Of a stretch of 64,000 nt of DNA, positions 42,617 to 50,990 are shown piece after piece. This DNA is from Cohaesibacter haloalkalitolerans (GTDB taxonomy: Bacteria; Pseudomonadota; Alphaproteobacteria; Rhizobiales; Cohaesibacteraceae). Position 1 is the first letter of the stretch; each line of letters begins with the position of its first letter. The notes under the pieces are model-generated. The model was not told the origin of the DNA and ran no database searches. It was given only the letters and a program-made list of their open reading frames with translations. The stretch spans positions 62,001-126,000 of the forward strand of contig NZ_QNUM01000007.1 in assembly GCF_003574655.1 (NCBI RefSeq). The letters run 5' to 3'. Position numbers and translations under genes: made by a program.

Positions 42617-42977
42617 GGTCCCTCCTTGGCCTGCCGATCTATTGGACACACATGCATTTTTGACCGGGGCGTCTGTTTTTTCTTGTCTTCTAACGATGAT
42701 CCAAACAATCCTGTTTGACAAGCCATGAGTTGTCATGTCGGGCAGCACATCGCAGCAAAGTCCCCACTCAGCTGCGATATGTCCGGCCTGATCCTCCCTG
42801 TCGCTCCGGCCTGCTCCCAAGGGCATGGCAAGCTGTGCGCATTTGGCGCGGAGGCAAAAGGGGAGAAAGCCGCGAGAAGAAGAGCGCCCCGACCCGTTTG
42901 CCTATATGAGATGGAGTATGAGATGGAACATCGTCATCAGGCCTCACCCAAAACCACGTTCAAAAAGGCAGATCATC
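42617..42977. other. divergent spacer between the oxidoreductase and the TDT carrier
   Basis: 361 bp with no gene and no clear promoter hexamers or operator. Frames reading into the TDT gene from upstream are Arg/Pro-rich and not native. Confidence 0.35.
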
Positions 42978-43937
42978 ATGACCGCACACCTCAACCGCCT
43001 TTTCAGCCTCCCTACCCCGACCGCCGGGCTTGCACTCGGCATCGCCTCGCTGGGGCTGTGCTGGGAAAATAGCGGACTGTTCGCCGGTCAGGCCCGGATG
43101 GCAGGTGCGCTTGTCGCGGCTGCGCTGTTGCTTCTACTGCTGACCGGGTTCATTCTGCGTCCGGGCCAATTGCTCAATGACGTGAAACACCCGGTGGTGG
43201 GCAGCATCCTGCCGACCTTCACCATGGCCACCATGCTGGTGGCGAGCGCTGTGGGTGGACGCCTCGGTCTCGTTCTGTGGCTTCTGGCAGTGGCGATGCA
43301 CGTCCTGTTGCTGCTGCTCTTCTGCGTTTACCGACTGAGAGACTTTCACCTCCATCAGATGGTCCCGAGCTGGTATATTCCGCCTGTCGGGATCATTGTG
43401 GCCAACATCACCCTGCCTGATGGCGCTTTTTCAGGGCTGGCAACTATCCTGTTCTGGTTCGGCCTTGTCTGTTACGGGCTGATGCAGCCAGTGATGATCT
43501 ACCGCTTCCTGTTCGAGCCGGTCGTGCCCGATGCGGCCAAGCCGACCCTTGCGATCATGGCAGCGCCCGCCAGCCTGTCGCTTGCCGGCTATCTGGCCAT
43601 TGCTCCCACCCCATCGATGCTCCTTGTCATGATCCTGCTCGGAGTGGCACTGTTGATGACAACCATCATCTATCTGGCGCTGTTCCGGCTGATGCGTTTG
43701 CCCTTTACGCCCGGCTATTCGGCCTTCACCTTCCCTCTGGTGATCAGCGCGACGGCATTGTTCAAGAGCGCAGCCTTTCTGACGCAATGGCAGGAGACAG
43801 CCTCAGCGGCGACTCAGCTCCTATGGCTGGCGCGGCTGGAACTGGCCGTTGCAACGGTGATGGTGGTCTATGTGGCGATTCGCTATGCCCTCTGGTTTAT
43901 GGCCGCCCCGGCCGCTCAGGCTCACCAAAGGGGGTGA
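42978..43937 (+). CDS. TDT-family carrier (TehA/C4-dicarboxylate type)
   Basis: Inner-membrane protein of the tellurite-resistance/dicarboxylate (TDT, SLAC1-like) family, about ten hydrophobic segments in 319 residues. The conserved stretch MVPSWYIPPVGIIVANITLP near 129-148 is characteristic. The ATG at 42978 is chosen because the upstream extension is polar and Arg-rich; its ribosome site is weak. Members act as anion channels or efflux carriers for C4-dicarboxylates, sulfite or tellurite. The substrate is not decided here; succinate efflux would fit a fermenting cell but is speculative. Confidence 0.83.
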   Translation: MTAHLNRLFSLPTPTAGLALGIASLGLCWENSGLFAGQARMAGALVAAALLLLLLTGFILRPGQLLNDVKHPVVGSILPTFTMATMLVASAVGGRLGLVLWLLAVAMHVLLLLLFCVYRLRDFHLHQMVPSWYIPPVGIIVANITLPDGAFSGLATILFWFGLVCYGLMQPVMIYRFLFEPVVPDAAKPTLAIMAAPASLSLAGYLAIAPTPSMLLVMILLGVALLMTTIIYLALFRLMRLPFTPGYSAFTFPLVISATALFKSAAFLTQWQETASAATQLLWLARLELAVATVMVVYVAIRYALWFMAAPAAQAHQRG

Positions 43938-44038
43938 TTGGCCGCAACAATCAGAAAAACGACGAAACAAGAACGAATAACGACCGGGTCGTGGCAACTG
44001 TCGCCAAGATGACACAATCTGGTTTTACGCAGTTCCGA

Positions 44039-44129
44039 CATGAGCACTAAAACGTAGTTCATGACAGAACAAGATCCAACGCCGTTCTGCCAGAGGTGGA
44101 CCAGACCTCTCCGCGCTTGAGTGCTCATG
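44039..44129. other. nested inverted repeat upstream of the cytochrome b561 gene
   Basis: An outer pair CATGAGCACT (44039-44048) and AGTGCTCATG (44120-44129) encloses two hairpins: CAGAAC/GTTCTG (44065-44070, 44084-44089) and AGAGGT/ACCTCT (44092-44097, 44105-44110). As RNA this would be a three-way junction. It lies 99 bp before the cytochrome gene start, with no T-run. It could be a cis-regulatory RNA or a small non-coding repeat. I match it to no known class. Confidence 0.4.
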
Positions 44130-44227
44130 AGGACTCTTCCGGGCCCATATTCCTTAACACCATGAGAGTTCCGGCTGGCCGACAGACCACATCAGATGAA
44201 GCTGACCGGGCTCATCGGAGATTGTTC

Positions 44228-44758
44228 ATGACCAACTCTGCTCCAGAGAAATATTCCGGTGCCATCATTGTTCTTCATTGGCTTGGCGCACTCTTGATTA
44301 TCGGCCTGCTCATTGTCGGATCCCTTTTGGAGGACATGACGGGCGCGACCAAAATGCAGCTTCTTGCCTATCACTATTATGCAGGCCTCGCAGCCGGCGT
44401 GCTCTTTATGGTGCGGCTGGTGTTTTTCTTCATCAACGCCCGCCCGGCCGCAGATCCGGCCTGGCCGAAGTGGCAGGCAACTGCATCGAAAGCCGTCGAG
44501 GGGCTGCTCTATCTGCTGCCGCTCATCATGGTTGCAAGCGGCATGATCGCCATGCTGGCCTTTGGCCTTGGCGACTATGTGCAGGCGGGCGATTATGAAG
44601 GCTATCAGGCTGCCAACCACGTCTGGCCGATGCTGGTGCACGGCCTCACCGCCAACCTGCTGATAGCCGCTTTGGGACTGCATGTGGTGGCCGCGCTCTA
44701 TCACCATTTTGTGCAAAAAGATCAGGTCTTCAATCGCATCACCTTCCGCAAGGTGTAA
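44228..44758 (+). CDS. cytochrome b561-family membrane protein
   Basis: Four-helix di-heme b-type cytochrome of 176 residues that moves electrons between the quinone pool and periplasmic or membrane partners. Candidate heme ligands are His17 (VLHWLG), His49, His138 and His152, with extra His at 131, 159 and 160. The ATG at 44228 has GGAG seven bases upstream; the longer frame from 44096 runs through the repeat structure and is rejected. Similar small b561 proteins in E. coli (CybB/YceJ type) act as superoxide:ubiquinone oxidoreductases or quinol partners; the partner here is unknown. Confidence 0.9.
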   Translation: MTNSAPEKYSGAIIVLHWLGALLIIGLLIVGSLLEDMTGATKMQLLAYHYYAGLAAGVLFMVRLVFFFINARPAADPAWPKWQATASKAVEGLLYLLPLIMVASGMIAMLAFGLGDYVQAGDYEGYQAANHVWPMLVHGLTANLLIAALGLHVVAALYHHFVQKDQVFNRITFRKV

Positions 44759-44791
44759 GCGCATGGTCCCTTGTCGGGACCGACCCAGTTT

Positions 44792-44828
44792 GCCGGTTCC
44801 GATGGATGCCAACGGAGCCGGCTTTTTT
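44792..44828 (+). terminator. terminator of the cytochrome b561 gene
   Basis: GCCGGTTCC (44792-44800) pairs with GGAGCCGGC (44814-44822) with one T-G pair, followed by six Ts. A good intrinsic terminator 34 bp past the stop. Confidence 0.85.
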
Positions 44829-44840
44829 ATGCCAAATACC

Positions 44841-44873
44841 AAAAGGGCGTTCCCGAATTTGCGGAAACGCCCT
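44841..44873 (-). terminator. terminator of pyc
   Basis: On the minus strand AGGGCGTT...AACGCCCT form a stem (44866-44873 with 44844-44851), ending in TTTT, 34 bp past the pyc stop. It lies back to back with the cytochrome terminator. Confidence 0.8.
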
Positions 44874-44906
44874 CCATTCATCTTGATTGCCCGCAGCAGG
44901 GAAAGA

Positions 44907-47900
44907 CTACTCTTCCAGCTCGATAAGCAGATCCTTGGCGTCGATCTTGCCGCCTGGGGTCACATGCACTTCCTTGATGACGGCATCGCGCTCGGCGTGA
45001 ATGCCGGTTTCCATTTTCATGGCCTCGATGGTCAGCAGAAGATCACCGGCACGGACAGTCTGTCCAGCCTTGACACCAATCGTCGCCACCACACCCGGCA
45101 TCGGAGCGCCGATATGGTTGGGGTTGTTGGTATCGGCTTTCGGGCGCGTTGCAGTGGTCGACTTGACCATGCGGTTCGGCACGGTGACCGAACGCGGCTG
45201 GCCGTTGAGTTCGAAATAGACCTTCACGTCGCCTTCGTCATTGGTCTCGCTGACAGCCTGCATGCGGATTTCCAGCGTCTTGCCCGGAGAGATTTCAGCC
45301 GAGATTTCCTCTCCCTGCGTCATACCATAGAAGAAGGTCTTCGTCGGCAGGGTACGTACAGGACCATAGAGGCGATGGCGTCCCATATAGTCGAGGAACA
45401 CCTTCGGATACATCAGGTAGCCGTTGAGATCCTCGTCATCCACTTCAAAGCCTTCCAGCTCCTCGGTCAGCTTGGCGCGAACGTCTTCCAGATCAACCGG
45501 AGGCAGATGCTTGCCGGGACGCTCGGTATTTGGCTGTTCGCCCTTGAGCACCTTGTCGATGATACCCTTCGGGAACCCGCCTTCCGGCTGGCCGAGATTG
45601 CCTCGCATCATATCGATAACGGAATCCGGGAAGGACAGATCCACTGTCGGGTCTTCCACCTGCTTGCGCGTTAGGCCCTGGGACACCATCATCAGCGCCA
45701 TGTCGCCCACCACCTTTGACGACGGGGTCACCTTCGGAATATCGCCAAACATCAGGTTCACGTCGGCATAGGTCTGGGCGACTTCGTGCCAACGTTCCTC
45801 GAGACCGAGGCTGCGGGCTTGCGCCTTGAGGTTGGTATATTGGCCACCGGGCATTTCATGCAGATAGACCTCGGACGCCGGAGAGCTGGTGCCGCTTTCA
45901 AAGGCCGCATACTGGCCACGGACTGCTTCCCAATATTCAGAGATATCGCGGATTGCTTCGACATCAAGGCCGGAATCCCGCTCGGTGTTGCGCAGGGCTT
46001 CGACGATCGAGCCAAGGCATGGCTGCGAGGTTGAACCGGAGAAGGCATCCATCGCCGCATCAACCACATCGACCCCGGCTTCGCTGGCCGCCAGAATGGT
46101 GGCGGCGGAAATGCCCGACGTATCGTGGGTGTGCAGATGGATCGGCAGACCGACCTCTTCCTTGAGGGCCTTGACGAGAACCCGGGCCTGAGCGGGTTTC
46201 AACAGCCCGGCCATGTCCTTGAGGCCGAGGATATGGGCCCCGGCGTCGCGCAGCTCCTTGCCCATCTTGACATAGTATTTGAGATCATATTTGGCCCGGT
46301 TCGGATCGAAGATGTCGCCGGTGTAGCAAATCGTGCCTTCACAGAGCTTGTTGTTATCCAGAACCGCATCCATGGCGACGCGCATGTTTTCAACCCAGTT
46401 GAGCGAGTCGAAGACACGGAACAGGTCAACACCGCTGATCGCAGCCTGCTTGACGAAGCTCTGAACCACATTGTCCGGATAGTTGGTGTAGCCCACGCCG
46501 TTGGAGCCACGCAGCAGCATCTGGATCATGATGTTGGGCATGGCAGTGCGGATGTCGCGCAGACGCTGCCACGGACATTCCTGCAGGAAACGATAGGCCA
46601 CGTCGAAGGTCGCGCCGCCCCATGCCTCAATGGAGAACAGCTGTGGCAGATTGAGCGCATAGCTCGGAGCCACCTTGATCATGTCGATCGAGCGCATGCG
46701 CGTTGCCAGCAGGGACTGGTGACCGTCGCGCATGGTGGTGTCGGTCAAGAGCAGCTGCTTCTGATCGGCCAGCCAGTCGGCAACCGCCTGTGGCCCCTTG
46801 GCGTCCAGCAGATCACGGGTGCCCGCAGCGGGCTTTTCGGCGCGAGGGGCAGGCAGGACAGGCGCCCGCAGCCCTTCGGCCGGACGCGGACGGTCCTTGA
46901 CTTCCGGATGGCCGTTCACTGTGATGTCGGCGATGTAGGTCAACACCTTGGTGCCACGATCGCGACGCTTCTTGAAGTTGAACAGCTCCGGCGTCGTGTC
47001 GATGAACTTGGTGGTATAGGTGTTGTTGAGGAAGGTCGGGTGCTTGAGCAGGTTCTCGACGAACCGGATGTTGGTAGAGACGCCGCGCACGCGGAACTCG
47101 CGCAGGGCACGGTCCATGCGGGCAATGGCCTGCTCGGGCGTCGGCGCCCATGCGGTGACCTTGGTCAGCAGACTGTCGTAATAGCGGGTGATGACACCGC
47201 CAGTGTAGGCAGTGCCGCCATCAAGACGAATGCCCATGCCGGTGGCCGAGCGATAGGCGTTGAGACGGCCATAGTCCGGAATGAAGTTGTTCTGCGGGTC
47301 TTCCGTGGTCACACGGCACTGCAGGGCATGGCCATGCAACTGGACCTCTTCCTGTCTGGCCACACCGGTGGCCTCTGCAATGGTCTTGCCTTCGGCAATC
47401 TTGATCTGGGCCTGAACGATGTCAATGCCAGTGACTTCCTCGGTGACGGTGTGCTCCACCTGCACGCGCGGGTTCACCTCGATGAAGTAGAAATGGCCAC
47501 TTTCCATGTCCATGAGGAATTCGACGGTACCGGCGCATTCATAGTTCACATGCTTGCAGATCTTGTAGCCAAGTTCGCAGATTTCCTTGCGCTGCTCTTC
47601 ACTGAGATAAGGCGCAGGCGCGCGCTCGACCACCTTCTGGTTCCGGCGCTGCACGGAACAGTCGCGCTCGAACAGATGATACATGCCACCGTGGCTGTCG
47701 CCCAGAATCTGCACCTCGACGTGACGGGCGCGGATGATCATCTTTTCCAGATAGCCTTCCCCGTTGCCAAAGGCATTCTCTGCCTCGCGGCGTCCTTCGC
47801 GGATCTTGTCTTCCAGTTCGGACGGGCCGTAGATCGGGCGCATGCCACGACCGCCGCCGCCCCAGCTGGCCTTCAGCATCAGCGGGTAGCCGATCTTCTC

Positions 47901-48353
47901 GGCTTCCACGGCAATCTCGGCCATGTCGTCGCCCAGCACTTCGGTTGCCGGAATGACCGGAACTCCGGCTTCCATGGCCACCTTGCGCGCCGAAGCCTTG
48001 TCGCCCAGCTTGCGCATGGTCTCGGCCTTCGGACCGATGAAGGTGATCCCAGCCTTGGTGCAGGCGTCGACGAAGTCGGGGTTTTCCGACAGCAGGCCGT
48101 AACCCGGATGAATGGCGTCAGCGCCACATTCCTTGGCAACACGGATGATTTCGGAGATGGACAGATAGGCGGCAACCGGACCCATGCCGGCTCCGACACG
48201 ATAGGCCTCGTCTGCCTTGAACCGGTGCAAGCTTAACTTGTCTTCTTCGGCATAGATGGCAACTGTTCGCTTGCCCAGCTCGTTTGCTGCGCGCATGACA
48301 CGAATGGCGATTTCGCCACGGTTTGCAATCAGGATCTTCTTGAATTCAGCCAT
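44907..48353 (-). CDS. pyc: pyruvate carboxylase
   Basis: Biotin enzyme making oxaloacetate from pyruvate and bicarbonate with ATP. The single 1148-residue chain has all domains: biotin carboxylase (about 1-455; ATP-grasp KASWGGGGRGMR and HVEVQILGD), carboxyltransferase (about 540-830; DTTMRDGHQSLLATRMRS and IHLHTHDTSG), the PYC/OADA tetramerisation region (to about 1060) and a biotinyl domain with the attachment Lys1113 in EAMKME. GGGAA lies upstream of the ATG. It is monocistronic, with its own terminator. As the anaplerotic step it balances PFL and AdhE for pyruvate. Confidence 0.98.
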   Translation of the reverse strand: MAEFKKILIANRGEIAIRVMRAANELGKRTVAIYAEEDKLSLHRFKADEAYRVGAGMGPVAAYLSISEIIRVAKECGADAIHPGYGLLSENPDFVDACTKAGITFIGPKAETMRKLGDKASARKVAMEAGVPVIPATEVLGDDMAEIAVEAEKIGYPLMLKASWGGGGRGMRPIYGPSELEDKIREGRREAENAFGNGEGYLEKMIIRARHVEVQILGDSHGGMYHLFERDCSVQRRNQKVVERAPAPYLSEEQRKEICELGYKICKHVNYECAGTVEFLMDMESGHFYFIEVNPRVQVEHTVTEEVTGIDIVQAQIKIAEGKTIAEATGVARQEEVQLHGHALQCRVTTEDPQNNFIPDYGRLNAYRSATGMGIRLDGGTAYTGGVITRYYDSLLTKVTAWAPTPEQAIARMDRALREFRVRGVSTNIRFVENLLKHPTFLNNTYTTKFIDTTPELFNFKKRRDRGTKVLTYIADITVNGHPEVKDRPRPAEGLRAPVLPAPRAEKPAAGTRDLLDAKGPQAVADWLADQKQLLLTDTTMRDGHQSLLATRMRSIDMIKVAPSYALNLPQLFSIEAWGGATFDVAYRFLQECPWQRLRDIRTAMPNIMIQMLLRGSNGVGYTNYPDNVVQSFVKQAAISGVDLFRVFDSLNWVENMRVAMDAVLDNNKLCEGTICYTGDIFDPNRAKYDLKYYVKMGKELRDAGAHILGLKDMAGLLKPAQARVLVKALKEEVGLPIHLHTHDTSGISAATILAASEAGVDVVDAAMDAFSGSTSQPCLGSIVEALRNTERDSGLDVEAIRDISEYWEAVRGQYAAFESGTSSPASEVYLHEMPGGQYTNLKAQARSLGLEERWHEVAQTYADVNLMFGDIPKVTPSSKVVGDMALMMVSQGLTRKQVEDPTVDLSFPDSVIDMMRGNLGQPEGGFPKGIIDKVLKGEQPNTERPGKHLPPVDLEDVRAKLTEELEGFEVDDEDLNGYLMYPKVFLDYMGRHRLYGPVRTLPTKTFFYGMTQGEEISAEISPGKTLEIRMQAVSETNDEGDVKVYFELNGQPRSVTVPNRMVKSTTATRPKADTNNPNHIGAPMPGVVATIGVKAGQTVRAGDLLLTIEAMKMETGIHAERDAVIKEVHVTPGGKIDAKDLLIELEE

Positions 48354-48684
48354 AACTATTCCCGGTTTTTGCCCTCAGTCGAGACTAAAGTATAATACTC
48401 GTCGTGAGGAAAAAGATGATCGAAAAGGATGGTGGTTGTCCAACCCGTATCTTGTTGCCCTATACTGGCATGCTTGTTAGACAAGGCTTTGCATTATCAC
48501 GCTTTACGCGGAATTCTACCAAGCATTTTTCTCAACAAACCAGCAATTGCTACAACATGGTGCAGATCTTGTGGACAGTTCGATACTTGACTTATATCAA
48601 ATTACACAAATGGGACAATAGTCCATCTCATGCTTTGAAAGACAAGTCCCCAAACCGGATGCGGGCGCTGCAATCGGAAATTGA
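48354..48684. promoter_or_regulatory. pyc upstream spacer with an outward-facing promoter-like pair
   Basis: No convincing gene. On the plus strand TTGCCC (48369-48374), 16 bp, TATAAT (48391-48396) look like a promoter pointing away from pyc into a stretch with no plus-strand gene. The pyc promoter itself is not obvious. Confidence 0.35.
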
Positions 48685-49122
48685 TCAGGCGTCTGCCGAG
48701 ATGCTCTTGAAAAGATTGCGCAAGGTGTCGCCAATCGGCTCGGGCGTCCGACTTGCGGCATTCACATAGACATGCACAAAATGGCCGCGCGCCGAGGCTG
48801 TCTGCTTCTCATTGCGGAACAGACCGATCTCGTAACGGACAGAACTGGTACCGATGCTGGTGATGCGCAAGCCCACGGTGATGACATCGGGGAAGGAGAG
48901 TTCCTCGAAATAGGTGCAGCCATTTTCCACAACGACGCAGATCTGACCGTCGCTGGCCGCATCGAGCGAGGCGTTTTGCATCAGCCAGTTGGCAATCGCA
49001 GAATCAAACAGCGAATAATGGACCGCGTTGTTCAGGTGACCGAAGCTGTCATTGTCGTTCCAGCGGGTGGGAACCACCTGAAAGACCTTGTAGTCCGATC
49101 GGTTGTCGGGTGCCAAGCGCAT
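48685..49122 (-). CDS. acyl-CoA thioesterase, 4HBT/YbgC-like hot-dog fold
   Basis: A 145-residue single hot-dog-fold protein. VVPTRWNDNDSFGHLNNAVHYSLFDSA (16-42) has the Asp and the GH-N-Y pattern of 4-hydroxybenzoyl-CoA thioesterase-like enzymes, in which Asp is catalytic. It hydrolyses some acyl-CoA; the chain is unspecified. It is a single gene on the minus strand, transcribed towards pyc with a 331-bp spacer between. A moderate purine-rich site precedes the ATG. Confidence 0.87.
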   Translation of the reverse strand: MRLAPDNRSDYKVFQVVPTRWNDNDSFGHLNNAVHYSLFDSAIANWLMQNASLDAASDGQICVVVENGCTYFEELSFPDVITVGLRITSIGTSSVRYEIGLFRNEKQTASARGHFVHVYVNAASRTPEPIGDTLRNLFKSISADA

Positions 49123-49245
49123 TGTCGTGTCCTGCCCTGTTGCTGCGGGTCAAAGGATGGAATTCGGAAAAATCCGGCTACGTCATTTTTGGGATACTGA
49201 CGGGTCACTGGCCACGGGTCCTGAACCGCAGCCAGTAACGCGCTC

Positions 49246-50511
49246 CTATTTCTGTGCGTCGCGCTTGAAGAGGATCAGAGCGTTGCGAGTGCCGGAGCCG
49301 AAGTCGGCATCGATCGAGCTCTTGTAAAAGCCCTTGGCTTTCAACTCGGTCTGCACGGCCTTGCGGGTCGCTTCAGACAGAACGCCTGGCACTTCGAAGA
49401 AGATGCGCTGGGTGTCCTTGTCATCTGCAGCAAAAGCCTTCAGCAGCAGGGAGGCAGCCTGCTCCGGGTTGCGCTCAACGCCCTGCCCCCGGTCATAGAA
49501 AATGCCCAGATCGGCCGACGCTTCGGCAACATCAAGATCGCTGGCCTGCTTGTAGAGTTCGGCAGCTCGTTCATAGTTGCGCTCGGTGCCAACGCCATCC
49601 CGATACATGGCTGCGGCAAAGACCATGCCGCCGGGGTTGCCTGCGGCGGCAGCCTTGTCAAACCATGCGAGTGCCTCAGGCTGGCTTTCCGCAACTGAGG
49701 TTCCGTTCTTGTAGAGAACGCCCAGATAGGCCATGGACTGACCACTGCCAAGCTCGGCCCCCTGCTTGCTGGCAGCATAGACAAGGGATGGCTTGCCAGC
49801 CTTGTGCAACCCGCGCGCCAGCTGGGTGAAGAACCGTGCCTCTTGCGGATAGTCGGTAATCGCGGCCTGACAGGCTTCCACGACCTTGGCGGCATCAAGA
49901 TCGGCATAGAAGACACCAGTTGCAACGGCGTCGGGGTCAAAGGGATGAGCCGCCAGACGGTCGCATTCGGTTTCAGGAGCAGGTGCCGCTGGTATGGCTG
50001 CCAGAGCGCTCACGTCCTTGACCTCAGGTTTGGTTTCTGTCTCGACGGTTGGCTTGACCTCCGGTGCATCCGGCATCTTCGGAGCCTCAGTCGCTTCAGG
50101 AGCTGCGGTCGTTTCAGGAGCCTTTACCGCTTCCGGAGCCGCCTCCTTGGCTGGCGCTTCAGCAGCAGCGGGCTCGGATGCCCCACCGGATGCGCTTTCC
50201 GCTGCGGGGTGTTCCGGCATCGTGGTCGCCGCACTGGATGGTGCTGTCGCGGCAGGATCGGCCATGGTAGGCGTTGCGTCGGACGGTTCTACCGCTGGCT
50301 TTTCCGTTGTCTCTGGCGCGGATGTGACAGCCTCGGATGGCGCAGGCGCCACGTCCGTCGCCATTTGCCCGGACACTTCGGTTGCCACGACAGGGTCCTT
50401 GCCCTCAGCCGTCTGAGCCTCAACGGCCAGCGTTGACAACAAGAGCGAGAGCGTACCGACCCCAAGTCCCTTGAGGGCCACCCGGCCCTTCCCATTCCAG
50501 CTGAACGCCAT
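49246..50511 (-). CDS. periplasmic Sel1-repeat protein with peptidoglycan-binding-like C-terminus
   Basis: From the ATG at 50511 (AAGGGG upstream) the product is 421 residues. It has a signal peptide (1-32, ending AVEA), a low-complexity Pro/Ala/Glu/Thr linker of about 145 residues suited to spanning the periplasm or wall, three or four Sel1-like TPR repeats (about 225-365; SMAYLGVLYKNGTSVAESQPEALAWFDKAAAAGN is one unit) and a C-terminal PG-binding-like motif (LKAKGFYKSSIDADFGSGTRNALILFK). Sel1 proteins scaffold signalling or envelope complexes. It diverges from the alpha-2-macroglobulin/pbpC pair, so an envelope role is likely. The precise function is unknown. Confidence 0.83.
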   Translation of the reverse strand: MAFSWNGKGRVALKGLGVGTLSLLLSTLAVEAQTAEGKDPVVATEVSGQMATDVAPAPSEAVTSAPETTEKPAVEPSDATPTMADPAATAPSSAATTMPEHPAAESASGGASEPAAAEAPAKEAAPEAVKAPETTAAPEATEAPKMPDAPEVKPTVETETKPEVKDVSALAAIPAAPAPETECDRLAAHPFDPDAVATGVFYADLDAAKVVEACQAAITDYPQEARFFTQLARGLHKAGKPSLVYAASKQGAELGSGQSMAYLGVLYKNGTSVAESQPEALAWFDKAAAAGNPGGMVFAAAMYRDGVGTERNYERAAELYKQASDLDVAEASADLGIFYDRGQGVERNPEQAASLLLKAFAADDKDTQRIFFEVPGVLSEATRKAVQTELKAKGFYKSSIDADFGSGTRNALILFKRDAQK

Positions 50512-50990
50512 AGACACACCCCTTCTCAAAAATTCCCAAATCAGCGAATCTTTCGCCATGCAATGATTCAAGCGTTACCATCTTCTGCATTTTTATGCAT
50601 CGCAATGGATGGCTCAATCAAGCTCATCTGCTCGTTACGCACCCAGATTGGTCCCTCAAAGGGAACCGGCCGTTGCCGCATATGTACGACGTCGGGACAG
50701 TGTTCCGCACCACCAAACGGCTCCGACGAAGCATCGCTGATCGACTTGCCAGCCCCTCATCACAAGGTCGTATACATGTCATCAAGGTGAGGTAGACAAG
50801 CAAAGCCAAAAGTGCAAATCAAAAACTTTTTATGTCTCCTAGGACATATTTACGCTCACATTCACGGCAAAATTATTTCATAATGTCCGAACGGGATCGT
50901 TGCTGTTCGCTATTTGACTTTCATTGATCAAGATTATTCAGGTCGGCAAGACCTGCCCAAGCAGACAATTTTTGATAACCGGAGGGGACC
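50512..50990. promoter_or_regulatory. divergent spacer between the Sel1 protein and alpha-2-macroglobulin genes
   Basis: No gene in 479 bp. TATGTC-N6-GACATA (50831-50848) is a perfect inverted repeat with CCTAG in its centre, about 145 bp upstream of the macroglobulin start. TGCAT-TTTT-ATGCA near 50587-50600 is another, close to the Sel1 gene start. Both could be operators. Confidence 0.4.

Noticed and set aside
44061-44120. 19-codon frame starting MTEQDP inside the nested repeat
   Set aside because: No ribosome site, and it ends within the outer stem; no support as a leader peptide (no codon run for one amino acid).
48404-48769. 121-residue plus-strand frame between pyc and the thioesterase gene
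   Set aside because: GTG start, no family resemblance, and its last third is antisense to the thioesterase gene. Kept only as a possible RNA region.
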